In this document: one piece after another, positions 24,864 to 33,744 of the stretch | How positions within the stretch are numbered: position 1 is the stretch's first letter | Layout: each line of letters opens with the position of its first letter | DNA from: Actinomadura sp. DC4 | GTDB taxonomy: Bacteria; Actinomycetota; Actinomycetes; Streptosporangiales; Streptosporangiaceae | Direction of reading: 5' to 3' | DNA length: 64,000 nucleotides | Assembly: GCF_030406325.1 (NCBI RefSeq) | Contig: NZ_JAUEQY010000019.1 | Location: 62,001 to 126,000 of the forward strand | Translations under genes and position numbers: made by a program | Notes under the pieces: model-generated | Database searches by the model: none | What the model saw: the letters and a program-made list of their open reading frames with translations, nothing else | Told to the model about the DNA's origin: nothing

Positions 24864-26946
24864 TCGCGACGCGGGCGTGCAGGCGGCGCAGCGGCCCCGG
24901 CAGCCACCAGTTGGCCCGGCCCAGCAGCCGAATCGTGGCCGGCACCAGCAGCGCCCGTACGAGCGTCGCGTCGACCACCACCGCGGCGAGCAGCCCGACG
25001 CCGATGAGCTTGATGAAGGAGATGTCGGAGGTGGTGAAGGCACCGATCACCACCGCGAGGAGCAGCGCGGCGTTGGTGATGATCGCGCCGGTGCGCTGCA
25101 GGCCGGTGGCCACCGCGACGGTGTTGTCTCCCGTACGCTCCCATTCCTCCCTGATCCGGCTGAGCAGGAACAACTCGTAGTCCATCGAAAGGCCGAACGC
25201 CACCGCGAGGATCAGCACCGGCTGCGACGCCTCGACCGTCCCCGTCGAGGTGAAGCCGAGCAGGCCTGCGAGGTGGCCGTCCTGGAAGCCCCACACCATC
25301 ACGCCGAACGCCGCGCTGAGCGACAGCACGTTCATCACCAGCGCCTTGAGCGGCAGCAGGATCGACCCGAGCGCCGCGAAGAGCAGGGCGAACGTCACGG
25401 TGCCGACGAACAGCGCGGTCCACGGCAGCACCCGGCCGAGGCTGCTCAGCAGGTCGCTGAGCTCGGCGGTCGCGCCGCCGACGTACACCGGTCCCGGCGA
25501 TGGCAGCGCCCGGATCCGCCGTACGAGGGCGCGGGCGCTCTCTGACTGCGGGTCGGCGGCGGTGCGCACCGCGACGTGTACGGCGTCCCGTCCCGTACCG
25601 GCGAGGTCCGCGCTCGTGACCCCCGGCAGGGCGCGCAGGCGGCCGACGTAGCCGTCCAGGCCGGGTCCGGAGACGCCGCCGGTGAGCACGACGTCGATCG
25701 GCGACAGCGAGCTGTGCGGGAAGTCGCGGTCGAGGGTGGTCGAAACCGTGCGCGCCTCGGCGCCGGGGGGCAGCGCCCGCGCGTCGACGCCGCCGAACCG
25801 GATGCCGAGGAACGGCGCGGCGAGCACGAGCAGCACCAGGATCGAGCCGGTCGCGTACGCCACGGGCCGGCGCATGACGCTGTGCGCGAGCCGGAACCAG
25901 GTCCCCCGGTCCTCCCGGGGCCGCAGGCGGATGAGCCGGAGCGCGTCGACGCGGCGGCCGAGCAGCGCCAGCAGCGCGGGCAGCACGGTGAGCGCCGCGA
26001 TCATGTCGACGAGCACGACCGCCATCCCGCCCAGGCCCATCGACCGCAGGAACATCTGCGGGAAGAACAGCAGGCCGCCGAGGGCGATGGCGACCGTGAT
26101 GCCGGAGAAGGCGACCGTACGGCCCGCGGTGGCCATGGTCCGCGCCAGTGCCTCCCGTTCGGAGTCGGTACGGCGCAGCTCCTCGCGGTAGCGCGTCACG
26201 ATGAACAGCGCGTAGTCGATGGCCAGGCCCAGGCCCAGCATGGTCACCACGTTGATCGCGAACGTGGACACGTCGGTGGCGTACGTCAGCAGGTGCAGCG
26301 CCGTGAACGCGCCGAGGATGGCCACGCCGCCGATCACGAGGGGCAGCAGCGCGGACACCAGGCTGCCGAAGATCACCACGAGCAGGATCAGCAGGATCGG
26401 CGTGGAGATCATCTCCGCGCGGGCGAGGCCGGCGGCGGTCTTCCGGCTCATCTCGGCGTTGACGCCGATCGAGCCGCCGCGCAGCGTCTTCAGCCCCGGC
26501 GCGGCCAGGTCGTCGCGGATCTTGTCGTAGGTCTTCAGCCGGGCCTGCAGGTCGGCGCCGGCCAGGCGGATCGCGGCGTACGTCGCGTGCCGGTCGCGGG
26601 AGACGAGGGCCGGCGCGCGGCTGTCCCAGTAGGTGGTGACGTGCGGCACCGCGCTCTTGGGCAGCCGGGCCAGCGTGCCGGTGACCGCGGCGCGGAAGGC
26701 CGGGTCGTCCACGGTCGCCGTCCGGCTTTCGTACAGGACGACCAGCTCGCCGTCGGCCGGGCCGATGCGGTCATTGATGATCTTGGCGGCGTGCGACGAG
26801 CCCGAGCGCGGGTCGTCGAAACCGCCGCCCTTGAGCGCGCCGAAGACCTGGGTGCCCCAAACGGCGGCGATCGCGATGAAGACGAGGGCGCCGGCCAGGA
26901 CCCACCGGCGTCGCTGGTGGACAAGGCGGCCAAGAGAATCGAACAT
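24847..26946 (-). CDS. MMPL/RND-family membrane transporter
   Basis: This 699-residue protein has the MmpL layout: one N-terminal helix, an external domain, five helices, a second external domain and five or six more helices. Characteristic stretches are SGITVAIALGGLLFFPQMFL and AVAFGLSMDYELFLLSRIRE, the latter with the DY pair of the proton relay. MmpL proteins export lipids or small lipophilic molecules, and resistance roles are common when the regulator is TetR-type. The divergent TetR gene and the three operator half-sites between them mark it as the regulated target. The cargo is unknown. Confidence 0.9.
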   Translation of the reverse strand: MFDSLGRLVHQRRRWVLAGALVFIAIAAVWGTQVFGALKGGGFDDPRSGSSHAAKIINDRIGPADGELVVLYESRTATVDDPAFRAAVTGTLARLPKSAVPHVTTYWDSRAPALVSRDRHATYAAIRLAGADLQARLKTYDKIRDDLAAPGLKTLRGGSIGVNAEMSRKTAAGLARAEMISTPILLILLVVIFGSLVSALLPLVIGGVAILGAFTALHLLTYATDVSTFAINVVTMLGLGLAIDYALFIVTRYREELRRTDSEREALARTMATAGRTVAFSGITVAIALGGLLFFPQMFLRSMGLGGMAVVLVDMIAALTVLPALLALLGRRVDALRLIRLRPREDRGTWFRLAHSVMRRPVAYATGSILVLLVLAAPFLGIRFGGVDARALPPGAEARTVSTTLDRDFPHSSLSPIDVVLTGGVSGPGLDGYVGRLRALPGVTSADLAGTGRDAVHVAVRTAADPQSESARALVRRIRALPSPGPVYVGGATAELSDLLSSLGRVLPWTALFVGTVTFALLFAALGSILLPLKALVMNVLSLSAAFGVMVWGFQDGHLAGLLGFTSTGTVEASQPVLILAVAFGLSMDYELFLLSRIREEWERTGDNTVAVATGLQRTGAIITNAALLLAVVIGAFTTSDISFIKLIGVGLLAAVVVDATLVRALLVPATIRLLGRANWWLPGPLRRLHARVAISEAG

Positions 26947-26994
26947 GTCTCTGCGCTCCGAGTAACCTGTTATCGGCGATAGTTCTGGTGAACA

Positions 26995-27037
26995 CTGTTT
27001 ACCGTAAACAGCGTTTACTCAAGCACACGCTGTTTAC
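26995..27037. promoter_or_regulatory. TetR-type operators between the MMPL and TetR genes
   Basis: Two overlapping palindromes, CTGTTTA-CCG-TAAACAG (26995-27011) and GTAAAC-AGC-GTTTAC (27004-27018), are followed by a third half-site GCTGTTTAC (27029-27037). They end about 19 bases before the GTG of the regulator and about 50 bases before the MMPL start, so one site could control both directions. Confidence 0.75.
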
Positions 27038-27055
27038 TGAAGTCAAGGGAGAACC

Positions 27056-27760
27056 GTGCCGACGACCCGCCGGGAACGCATGCGCGACGCCACGCTGCTG
27101 GAGATCAAAGAGGTGGCGCGGGAACACCTGCGCGCGCACGGCCCGTCGGGCATCTCACTCCGCGGCATCGCGCGCGACATCGGCATGACCGCGCCCGCGC
27201 TCTACCGCTACTACGCGGGCCTAGACGATCTCCTCGCGGCGATGATCCAGACCTACGCCAACGAGATGTGCGACGCGATGGAGGCCGCGCGCGACGCCCT
27301 GCCCGGGGACGACCTCGGCGGGCGCCTGCTCGCGGTGACCCGCGCCTTCCGCCGGTGGGCCCTGGATCACCCGCCGGAGTTCACGATGGTCTTCGGCGCG
27401 CCCGTTCCCGGCTTCAGCAAACTCAAGGCCGCCGACGAGGCGGGCAGCCGCCTGGGCGGCATCTTCCTCCGCCTGTTCGCCGAGCTCTGGCACCGGCAGC
27501 CGTTCCCCGTGCCGACCGACGAGGAGATCACCCCCGCGCTGCGGCACCAGCTGCGGCTGTTCGGGGCCGAGTGCGGCGCGGACGAGGCCGGAGTGCCGCT
27601 GGGCGTGCTCCGGTTGTACGTCTCGTCCTGGGTGCGGCTGTACGGCCTGGTCGCGATGGAGATCTTCGGTCATGTGCATTTCATGCTCGAAGACCCCGAT
27701 CCTCTTTTCGAGTCCGAACTGGCCGACGTCGCCAGGACCATCGGCCTGAAGGACACCTGA
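27056..27760 (+). CDS. TetR/AcrR-family transcriptional regulator
   Basis: This is a 234-residue regulator. The N-terminal helix-turn-helix is ISLRGIARDIGMTAPALYRYY, followed by AGLDDLLAAMI, the standard TetR opening. The C-terminal ligand domain (PEFTMVFGAPVPGFSKL, then a helical tail) resembles the TetR C33-like group, with a WHG-like region. GTG 27056 follows AAGGGAG. It is divergent from the MMPL transporter with palindromic operators between, the classic arrangement for a self-regulated efflux repressor. The inducer is unknown. Confidence 0.9.
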   Translation: MPTTRRERMRDATLLEIKEVAREHLRAHGPSGISLRGIARDIGMTAPALYRYYAGLDDLLAAMIQTYANEMCDAMEAARDALPGDDLGGRLLAVTRAFRRWALDHPPEFTMVFGAPVPGFSKLKAADEAGSRLGGIFLRLFAELWHRQPFPVPTDEEITPALRHQLRLFGAECGADEAGVPLGVLRLYVSSWVRLYGLVAMEIFGHVHFMLEDPDPLFESELADVARTIGLKDT

Positions 27761-27891
27761 GGAGCAACGGCGCACCGTAATCCACGGTCAGCACAGTTTT
27801 GCCGCGGTTTGCCGTTGCGGCTACTGCTTGCACACCTTCACGGCGATAGAAATGAGGCCGAAGCGGAGCCGAGGAAGGTGGGGGGATCTTC

Positions 27892-28146
27892 ATGGCCCGT
27901 TCCGGTCCGACATTCGACCCGGACGGTCTGACCGCCGCGCAGCGTTACGGGGAGGCCTGCGTCGTGTGCCACAAGAAGTGGCCGCGGCCGAGGGCCCACG
28001 TAGGCCGGCTGCCGGACGATTCCCGGGTATTCGCATGCGATGACTGCGTGCCGGCGCTGCGGATCATCCCGCAGCCGGTGCGCAGACGAGCCGCCAGGGG
28101 CAAGAAGCCCGACCGGCGGCGAGCTCAGAGCCTGACAAGGGCCTGA
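27892..28146 (+). CDS. Small putative zinc-binding protein
   Basis: This 84-residue basic protein has two Cys pairs, CVVC (about 23-26) and CDDC (about 49-52), 22 residues apart, which would suit one zinc site. The C-terminal third (VRRRAARGKKPDRRRAQS) is strongly basic. I do not recognise a named family. A strong AGGTGGGG site precedes the ATG and a hairpin follows the stop, both of which support a real gene. A nucleic-acid-binding role is possible but is only inference. Confidence 0.65.
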   Translation: MARSGPTFDPDGLTAAQRYGEACVVCHKKWPRPRAHVGRLPDDSRVFACDDCVPALRIIPQPVRRRAARGKKPDRRRAQSLTRA

Positions 28147-28163
28147 CCAGAACCTCATTGGAG

Positions 28164-28198
28164 GAGTGTCCTGAGTCCGGGGGGAGCCCAGGACACTC
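28164..28198 (+). terminator. Terminator of the small zinc-protein gene
   Basis: GAGTGTCCTG (28164-28173) pairs perfectly with CAGGACACTC (28189-28198) 18 bases after the stop. Confidence 0.7.
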
Positions 28199-28201
28199 AA
28201 T

Positions 28202-28242
28202 GGAGACGCGCGCCCGGCGGGGGCGGCCGGGCGCGCGTCTCC
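28202..28242 (-). terminator. Terminator of the binding-lipoprotein gene
   Basis: GGAGACGCGCGCCCGG (28202-28217) pairs perfectly with CCGGGCGCGCGTCTCC (28227-28242), a 16-bp stem with a 9-base loop, 10 bases past the stop at 28252 on the minus strand. Confidence 0.75.
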
Positions 28243-28251
28243 GCATTTCCG

Positions 28252-29436
28252 CTATCCCGTCTGGCCCCGGGCCTCCTGCCAGGCGTGGTACCAGTCGGCG
28301 TAGTCGGCGCAGCCCTTGCCGCTCGTGCAGCTCGCGGCCGGCATGCGGGCGAACATGATCTTGCTGAGGTACGCGCGGTCGCCCACGTGGTAGGCGCTGC
28401 AGAACTGCGGGCGCAGCCGGTCGCGGGCGCAGGCCTCCGGGTTGGCCGGCGCGACGCCGTCCCACTCCGCCACCTGCTGCTGTACCTCGGGCGAGCTGGC
28501 CCAGTTGAGCCACTGGTACATGCAGTTCGGATGGTCGGCGCGGGCGCCCATCATCCAGGAGTCCATCCAGCCGGTCACGCCCTCGCGCGGCGTGACCCCG
28601 GCGACCGGACGGCCGCTGCGGCTGAGCACGTCCACCTGGTACGGCCAGACCTCGCCCAGCGACGCCTCACCCGTCGCGAACGCGGCGATCGCGTCGGAGG
28701 GGTTGAGCCAGTACGTCTTCACCATCGGGCGCTGCCTGGAGATCACCTTCGCCGCGGCGGCGAGCTGCTTCGGCGTCAGCGCGAAGGGGTCCTTGATCTT
28801 CAGTTTGCGGTCGTGCGCCCGGAGGTAGAGCGCGACGTCGCCGAGCGTCAGCGGGCTGTCGCGTACGACCAGGTGGCCGGAGTATCGCTTGGCCTGGGCC
28901 GGGTCGAACAGCGCCGCCCAGCTGTCCGGCTGCGGACGAACGGTCCGCTGGTCGTACATCAGGAGGTTGGCGCCCCAGGTGAACGGGACGGCGTAGTGCT
29001 TGCCCTTCACCGTGAGCTGCGAGCGCAGGGCCGGCTCCAGCTCCTTGTAGGAGTCGATGAGGTCGGTGTTGACCGGAACGACCTGCCGGCTGCTGATGAG
29101 CTGACCGGCGATCTCCGGCGTCGCCGCCACCCCGTCGTAGTGCAGGTTCGGCTTCGACATCAGGTCGAGCATCTCCTGCGGGTTCGCCGCGTACTTGATG
29201 TTGACCTTGCACTTGGTCTTCTTCTCGAACGGGGTGATCCAGTCGACCCGGGGGTCATTGGAGCCGTCCTCGGCGTAACCGTTCCAGCTCACCAGTGAGA
29301 CCTGGCCCTCGCCCTGTCCCATGGTCTCGGCCGCGCGTACCTCTTTGGTGGTGTGGCCGCCGCCGCCTCCGCTGCAGCCCGCGAGACCGAGTGCGGCGGC
29401 CGCCACGGCCGCCGCGAGCATTCGCGCACGCCTCAT
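28252..29436 (-). CDS. Orphan spermidine/putrescine-type ABC substrate-binding lipoprotein
   Basis: This 394-residue lipoprotein has an N-terminal signal ending in the lipobox LAGC (residues 18-21) and then a Gly-rich linker. The body resembles PotD-like periplasmic-binding folds (QVSLVSWNGYAEDGSNDPRV, FTWGANLLMYDQRTV, FATGEASLGEVWPYQ). Four extra cysteines near the C-terminus (ACAR, FCSAY, SCTSGKGCAD) probably form disulfides. No permease or ATPase is adjacent, so it may feed a transporter elsewhere, possibly the PotABC system at 45-49 kb. Ligand specificity cannot be read from the sequence. Confidence 0.82.
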   Translation of the reverse strand: MRRARMLAAAVAAAALGLAGCSGGGGGHTTKEVRAAETMGQGEGQVSLVSWNGYAEDGSNDPRVDWITPFEKKTKCKVNIKYAANPQEMLDLMSKPNLHYDGVAATPEIAGQLISSRQVVPVNTDLIDSYKELEPALRSQLTVKGKHYAVPFTWGANLLMYDQRTVRPQPDSWAALFDPAQAKRYSGHLVVRDSPLTLGDVALYLRAHDRKLKIKDPFALTPKQLAAAAKVISRQRPMVKTYWLNPSDAIAAFATGEASLGEVWPYQVDVLSRSGRPVAGVTPREGVTGWMDSWMMGARADHPNCMYQWLNWASSPEVQQQVAEWDGVAPANPEACARDRLRPQFCSAYHVGDRAYLSKIMFARMPAASCTSGKGCADYADWYHAWQEARGQTG

Positions 29437-29517
29437 GCCGCTCCCGTACGTCGTCGGAAAACCTCTGCGGCGAGCGTAACGACGTGGGCGGCCCCGTGGG
29501 GACGGGGGGTGAACGAA

Positions 29518-29557
29518 GTCCGGACAACCGCGCCGGGGGCTACGCGGTTGTCCGGAC
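29518..29557 (-). terminator. Hairpin downstream of the 104-residue protein gene
   Basis: GTCCGGACAACCGCG (29518-29532) pairs with CGCGGTTGTCCGGAC (29543-29557), a 15-bp perfect stem about 150 bases past the stop at 29710. The rest of 29437-29709 holds no gene that I can support. Confidence 0.6.
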
Positions 29558-29709
29558 GTCAGGCGACCTCGGGAGAGCGCCCCTCTGCAGCCACGCCTGT
29601 CACGGAGGTGTTGGAGGGGGAGGCGGCGCGGCTGAAAATTGCCCGCCCGAGGCCGCTGTTCGTGGGCGGCCGTGCGAGGCGGCCGCGAGGGTGGTGCTGA
29701 CTGGCCCGG

Positions 29710-30024
29710 TCATCGCCGGCCGCCGTGCCACGCGGCGGCCGGCACCCGGCCCGCTCGTGACGTCTCGGCCTCGCCGAACAGGATGCCGCCCGGCTGCCGG
29801 GAAGGGGCCGACGCCCGGTGACGCGCCTGGATGACCTCGATCGACTCGACGAGCTCCTTCACGTTGGGTGCCTCGATGAACATGTCGCCGCCCTGGCCGT
29901 GCGGAGGGAGTGCCCACCAGTGGCGGGTCGCCTGCCCGAACCAGATCGTCCAGTGCGGGTAACGCGCCGCTAGCACGGCCAAGACCGAAGCCGGCTGCTG
30001 GTCGAGCGATTCGTCGGCAGACAT
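29710..30024 (-). CDS. Small hypothetical protein
   Basis: This 104-residue protein begins MSADESLDQQPASVLAVLAA and has a YPHWTIWFGQATRHWWALPP segment followed by a helix (NVKELVESIEVIQARH). The Trp-rich core with a WW pair recalls short actinobacterial proteins found near regulators, but I cannot name the family. An AGGGAGC site precedes the ATG. The last ten codons form part of a local hairpin (about 29717-29744). The function is unknown. Confidence 0.6.
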   Translation of the reverse strand: MSADESLDQQPASVLAVLAARYPHWTIWFGQATRHWWALPPHGQGGDMFIEAPNVKELVESIEVIQARHRASAPSRQPGGILFGEAETSRAGRVPAAAWHGGRR

Positions 30025-30535
30025 GAGGGGCTCCCTGACAACCGGGGAACGTCTGAATTTTTGCGTGGAGCAAATGTCGACATTCGAAGTGTGTCGTATG
30101 CCACAGAGGAGGTCAAGAGCCGTAGCTATTATTTGTAGTTTGCCCAGTCAACGAAACATAGGCGAGACAAAAGCGCTGTTCACGGCCGTGACGGCACAGG
30201 GCACCAATGATCGTCCCCGCCGTCCGCTGAACCCCGTTTTCGGTGACGTCATCGCCGCCGCGGCCGGAGCACTCTCCGGTGCTGCTGTCCTTGGACCTGT
30301 TGAGCGGTCCCCCTGAGGACATGGTGACCTACTCCGCCGCCGGAGACCAGCCTCCCGGACAGGCGCTTCGGCGACACATCCTCGTGGGGTCGTTTTGCCC
30401 AGTCCGGAAAACCACGGCGGGCCGCCACGAAATGCGGGTCACCAATCTTTTCCGGCCCGTGGAAACCTGTAACAAAGCAACGGCGCTAAATGCCTGAAAC
30501 GGGCGTGCCTTTTATCGGGGGTCCCGCTCACTCCA
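30025..30535. other. Gene-free stretch, partly AT-rich
   Basis: No coding frame here has convincing codon bias or a family match. The part from 30040 to 30180 is clearly AT-richer than the surroundings and probably contains the promoter of the 104-residue protein on the minus strand. Short open frames at 30023-30316 and 30243-30497 (plus strand) have poor codon use and no ribosome-binding site. Confidence 0.5.
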
Positions 30536-30567
30536 CGTGGCCGCACCCCGGACGGGGTGCGGCCACG
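30536..30567 (-). terminator. Terminator of the aminotransferase-mmsA operon
   Basis: CGTGGCCGCACCCC (30536-30549) pairs with GGGGTGCGGCCACG (30554-30567), a 14-bp stem with a 4-base loop, 12 bases past the mmsA stop. Confidence 0.8.
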
Positions 30568-30579
30568 GTCGCGCGACTG

Positions 30580-32070
30580 TCAGCCGTTGGTGGGAAAACC
30601 CAGGTTGACGCCGCCGTGGCCCGGGTCGAGCCAGCGCGCGGTGACGACCTTGCCCCGGGTGTAGAAGTGCACGCCTTCCGTGCCGTGCACGTGGGTGTCG
30701 CCGAACAGCGACGCCTTCCAGCCGCCGAAGGAGTAGTACGCCATCGGCACCGGGATCGGCACGTTCACGCCGATCATGCCGACCTCGACCTCGTTCTGGA
30801 ACCGGCGAGCGGCGCCGCCGTCGTTGGTGAAGATCGCCGTGCCGTTCCCGTACGGGTTGGCCGCGATGAGCGCCATGCCGTCGTCATAGGAGCCGGCGCG
30901 GACGACCGAGAGCACGGGCCCGAAGATCTCGTCCCGGTAGCAGTCCATCTCGGCCGTGACGTGGTCGAGCACCGTGGGCCCGAGCCAGAACCCGTCTCCC
31001 GCCGGCACGGCGTGCGACCGCCCGTCGACGGCGAGCGTGGCGCCCTGGGCGACGCCGCCGTCGAGGTAGGAGACGACCTTGTCGCGGTGCTGCCGGGTGA
31101 CGAGCGGGCCCATCTCCGAGGCCGTCTCGCTGCCCGGCCCGACGGTCAGCCCGGCCACCCGCTCCTTGATCTTGGCGACGAGCTCGTCGCCGACCGGGTC
31201 GACCGCGACCACGACGGAGATCGCCATGCAGCGCTCCCCCGCCGAGCCGAACCCGGCCGAGACCGCCGCGTCGGCGGCCAGGTCGAGGTCGGCGTCGGGC
31301 AGGACCAGCATGTGGTTCTTGGCCCCGCCGAGCGCCTGCACGCGCTTGCCGTGCGCGGTGCCGGTCTCGTAGACGTAGCGCGCGATCGGCGTGGAGCCGA
31401 CGAAGCTCACGGCGCGTACGTCCGGGTGCGTCAGCAGGGTGTCCACGGCCACCTTGTCGCCGTGGACGACGTTGAAGACGCCGTCGGGCAGTCCCGCCTC
31501 ACGCCACAGCTCGGCGAGCCGGATGGAGGTGGAGGGGTCCTTCTCCGACGGCTTGAGCACGAAGGTGTTGCCGGCCGCGATCGCCACCGGGAACATCCAC
31601 ATCGGCACCATCGCCGGGAAGTTGAACGGCGTGATGCCCGCGACGACGCCCAGCGGCTGGCGGATGGAGTAGGAGTCCACCCGGGTCGAGACGTTCTCGG
31701 AGAAGCCGCCCTTGAGCAGGTGCGGGATCCCGCAGGCGAACTCCACGACCTCCAGCCCGCGCGCCACCTCGCCCGCGGCGTCGGACCGGACCTTGCCGTG
31801 CTCGGAGCTGATCAGCGCCGCGAGCTCGTCCCGGTTGCGCACGAGCAGCTCGCGGAAGGCGAACAGGATGTTGGCGCGCTTGGCCAGGGACGTGTCGCGC
31901 CAGGCCGCGAAGGCCTCGCTCGCGGCGGCGACGGCCGCGTCGGCGTCATCGGCGGCGGCGAAGTCGACGTGCCCGCTGAGCTCGCCGCTCGCCGGGTCGA
32001 AGACGTCCCCCTGACGCTCGGCGGTGCCGGTCCAGGGTTTGCCGCCGATCCAGTGGGTGATGCGTTTCAT
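30580..32070 (-). CDS. mmsA: CoA-acylating methylmalonate-semialdehyde dehydrogenase
   Basis: This 496-residue ALDH-superfamily enzyme oxidises (methyl)malonate semialdehyde to propionyl- or acetyl-CoA with release of CO2. The catalytic Cys281 is in GSAGERCMAISVV. The usual general-base Glu is absent: the region reads LGGAKNHMLVLPDADL, with Asn252, as is characteristic of the CoA-dependent branch. The nucleotide/substrate region ITPFNFPAMVPMWMFPVAIA also fits MmsA/IolA. Its ATG overlaps the aminotransferase stop by 4 bases, so the two are coupled. The pair fits conversion of beta-alanine or 3-aminoisobutyrate to an acyl-CoA. Confidence 0.93.
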   Translation of the reverse strand: MKRITHWIGGKPWTGTAERQGDVFDPASGELSGHVDFAAADDADAAVAAASEAFAAWRDTSLAKRANILFAFRELLVRNRDELAALISSEHGKVRSDAAGEVARGLEVVEFACGIPHLLKGGFSENVSTRVDSYSIRQPLGVVAGITPFNFPAMVPMWMFPVAIAAGNTFVLKPSEKDPSTSIRLAELWREAGLPDGVFNVVHGDKVAVDTLLTHPDVRAVSFVGSTPIARYVYETGTAHGKRVQALGGAKNHMLVLPDADLDLAADAAVSAGFGSAGERCMAISVVVAVDPVGDELVAKIKERVAGLTVGPGSETASEMGPLVTRQHRDKVVSYLDGGVAQGATLAVDGRSHAVPAGDGFWLGPTVLDHVTAEMDCYRDEIFGPVLSVVRAGSYDDGMALIAANPYGNGTAIFTNDGGAARRFQNEVEVGMIGVNVPIPVPMAYYSFGGWKASLFGDTHVHGTEGVHFYTRGKVVTARWLDPGHGGVNLGFPTNG

Positions 32071-33329
32071 GAGATCGCTTCCAGTGCGTCGACGAGGATG
32101 GCCAGGCCTTCTTCGCCTTCTTCTTCGGTGAGGGTGAGCGGCGGGGCCATCCGTACGGTGTTGCCGTACAGGCCGCCCTTTCCGACGAGCAGCCCGCGGG
32201 CCCTGGTCTCCTCCAGCAGCCGGGCGGCGAGCTCGGGCCCGGCCAGCTCGATCGCGAACATCAGGCCCTTTCCGCGCACGTCCGTCACGACGTCCAGGCG
32301 CTCGCCGGCGGCCTTCAGCCCGTCGATGATCCGCCCGCCGACCTTGGCCGCGCCGGCCTGCAGGTCGTGGTCGAGGATGTAGTCGAGCGTGGCGTTCGCC
32401 GCCGCGGTCGAGACCGGGTTGCCGCCGAAGGTCGACAGCCCGGTCGCGTGCAGCGAGTCCAGCAGCTCGCCGCGGGCGACGACGCCGCCGATGGCGAAGC
32501 CGTTGCCGAGCCCCTTGGCGAAGGTCATCATGTCCGGCGTCACACCGTGGTTCTGGATGCCCCAGAAGTTCTGCCCGGTACGGCCCCAGCCGGTCTGCAC
32601 CTCGTCGGCGATGAACAAGATCCCCTGTTCGGCGAGGACCTCCTGGTAGGCCGCGTACAGCCCGTCCGGCGGTGCGGTGAAGCCGCCCACGCCCTGGATC
32701 GGCTCGGCGATGACCGCGGCCACGTCGCCGCCCGTGACGGTGGCCAGCGTGTGCCGCAGGTCATCGACGCACGCCGCGATGTAGTCCGCGTCGGACAGCC
32801 CGCGGAACTGCGCGAGGTGCCGGTCGCCGCCGTGCAGGAAGTAGACGCTGAGCGGCGAGAGCGCGCTGTTCTTCCACGAGCGGTTGGCGGTGATCGAGAT
32901 GGTGCCGAACGACCGTCCGTGGTAGCTCTGCCGCATCGCGAGCACCTGGTTGCTCTTGCGGGTGTACGTCGCGAGCAGCAGCGCCGTCTCGTTCGCCTCG
33001 GTGCCGGAGTTGGTGAAGAACACCTTGGCGTCCTCGATGCCGGACAGCCGGGCGATCTTCTCGGCCAGCTCGACCTGGCCGCGCAGGAGGTACAGCGTCG
33101 AGGTGTGCACGACCCCGGTGGCGAGCTGGCGCTCCACGGCCTCGCGCACCTCGGCGACGTCGTAGCCCAGGGTGTTGGTGACGATCCCCGCGAAGAAGTC
33201 GAGGTAGGTACGGCCCTCGGCGTCCGTGACGCGGCGTCCGCTGCCGCTGACGATCTCGATGGGCTCGTCGTAGTAGAGGGTTACCCAGTTCGGGATGACC
33301 GCGCGATGACGTGCAAGCAAGTCCGACAT
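32067..33329 (-). CDS. Class III (omega-amino acid) aminotransferase
   Basis: This is a 420-residue PLP enzyme. Phosphate-binding NSGTEANE is at 107-114, the ring-binding Asp242 in IADEVQTGWGR, and Lys272 in MMTFAKGLGNGFAIGG forms the Schiff base. It belongs to the acetylornithine/GABA/beta-alanine-pyruvate group. The coupled mmsA downstream makes beta-alanine (to malonate semialdehyde) or 3-aminoisobutyrate the most likely amino donor, and GABA cannot be excluded. AGGAAG lies 9 bases upstream of the ATG. The 100-base leader region (33330-33429) contains the palindrome GACACAGTGTC (33369-33379), a possible operator. Confidence 0.88.
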   Translation of the reverse strand: MSDLLARHRAVIPNWVTLYYDEPIEIVSGSGRRVTDAEGRTYLDFFAGIVTNTLGYDVAEVREAVERQLATGVVHTSTLYLLRGQVELAEKIARLSGIEDAKVFFTNSGTEANETALLLATYTRKSNQVLAMRQSYHGRSFGTISITANRSWKNSALSPLSVYFLHGGDRHLAQFRGLSDADYIAACVDDLRHTLATVTGGDVAAVIAEPIQGVGGFTAPPDGLYAAYQEVLAEQGILFIADEVQTGWGRTGQNFWGIQNHGVTPDMMTFAKGLGNGFAIGGVVARGELLDSLHATGLSTFGGNPVSTAAANATLDYILDHDLQAGAAKVGGRIIDGLKAAGERLDVVTDVRGKGLMFAIELAGPELAARLLEETRARGLLVGKGGLYGNTVRMAPPLTLTEEEGEEGLAILVDALEAIS

Positions 33330-33411
33330 GTCTAGAGTCTTCCTGTCGTTCCGTGCCGAGCACCAGGCGACACAGTGTCAGGACTCCGGCCCCGCATCTG
33401 GCAACCTGTCA

Positions 33412-33428
33412 GGCCCGGCGAACGGGCC
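33412..33428 (-). terminator. Short hairpin after the pterin dehydratase gene
   Basis: GGCCCG (33412-33417) pairs with CGGGCC (33423-33428) immediately after the stop at 33430. It is weak for a terminator, so read-through into the aminotransferase operon is possible. Confidence 0.35.
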
Positions 33429-33429
33429 C

Positions 33430-33705
33430 TCACAGCTCGTTCAGCCGGCGGGCCAGGCGGAAGTCGTGCTCGGTGAGGCCGCCCGCGACGTGAGTGCTCT
33501 GGGTCAGGGTGACCTTGTTCCACCGGATCGTGATGTCCGGGTGGTGGTTCGCCTCCTCGGCCACCTCCGCGACCCGGTTGACGAACGCCATCGCCTCCTT
33601 GAAGTCCTTGAACTCCAGGGTCCGCACGATGGAGTCCCCGCTGAGCTCCCAGCCGGGGGTGCCGGCCAGCTCGCGGCGGACGTCGTCCTCTTTCAACGGC
33701 TCCAT
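33430..33705 (-). CDS. 4a-hydroxytetrahydrobiopterin dehydratase (PCD/DCoH)
   Basis: This 91-residue protein matches pterin-4a-carbinolamine dehydratase, which recycles the pterin cofactor of aromatic amino-acid hydroxylases. The active-site signature NHHPDITIRWNKVTL is intact, with the third His in THVAGGLTEHDFRLAR. No phenylalanine hydroxylase lies nearby. ATG 33705 has AGAGGAG at the right distance; an upstream in-frame start at 33732 lacks one. It is divergent from the PucR gene, with starts only 39 bases apart. PCD-like proteins without a hydroxylase partner may have other roles. Confidence 0.9.
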   Translation of the reverse strand: MEPLKEDDVRRELAGTPGWELSGDSIVRTLEFKDFKEAMAFVNRVAEVAEEANHHPDITIRWNKVTLTQSTHVAGGLTEHDFRLARRLNEL

Positions 33706-33744
33706 TGCAGCCACTCCTCTCCCTCGTTTCATACCATCACGAAT

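Noticed and set aside
30243-30497. 84-codon plus-strand frame in the gene-free stretch
   Set aside because: No ribosome-binding site, poor third-position GC bias and no recognisable motif.
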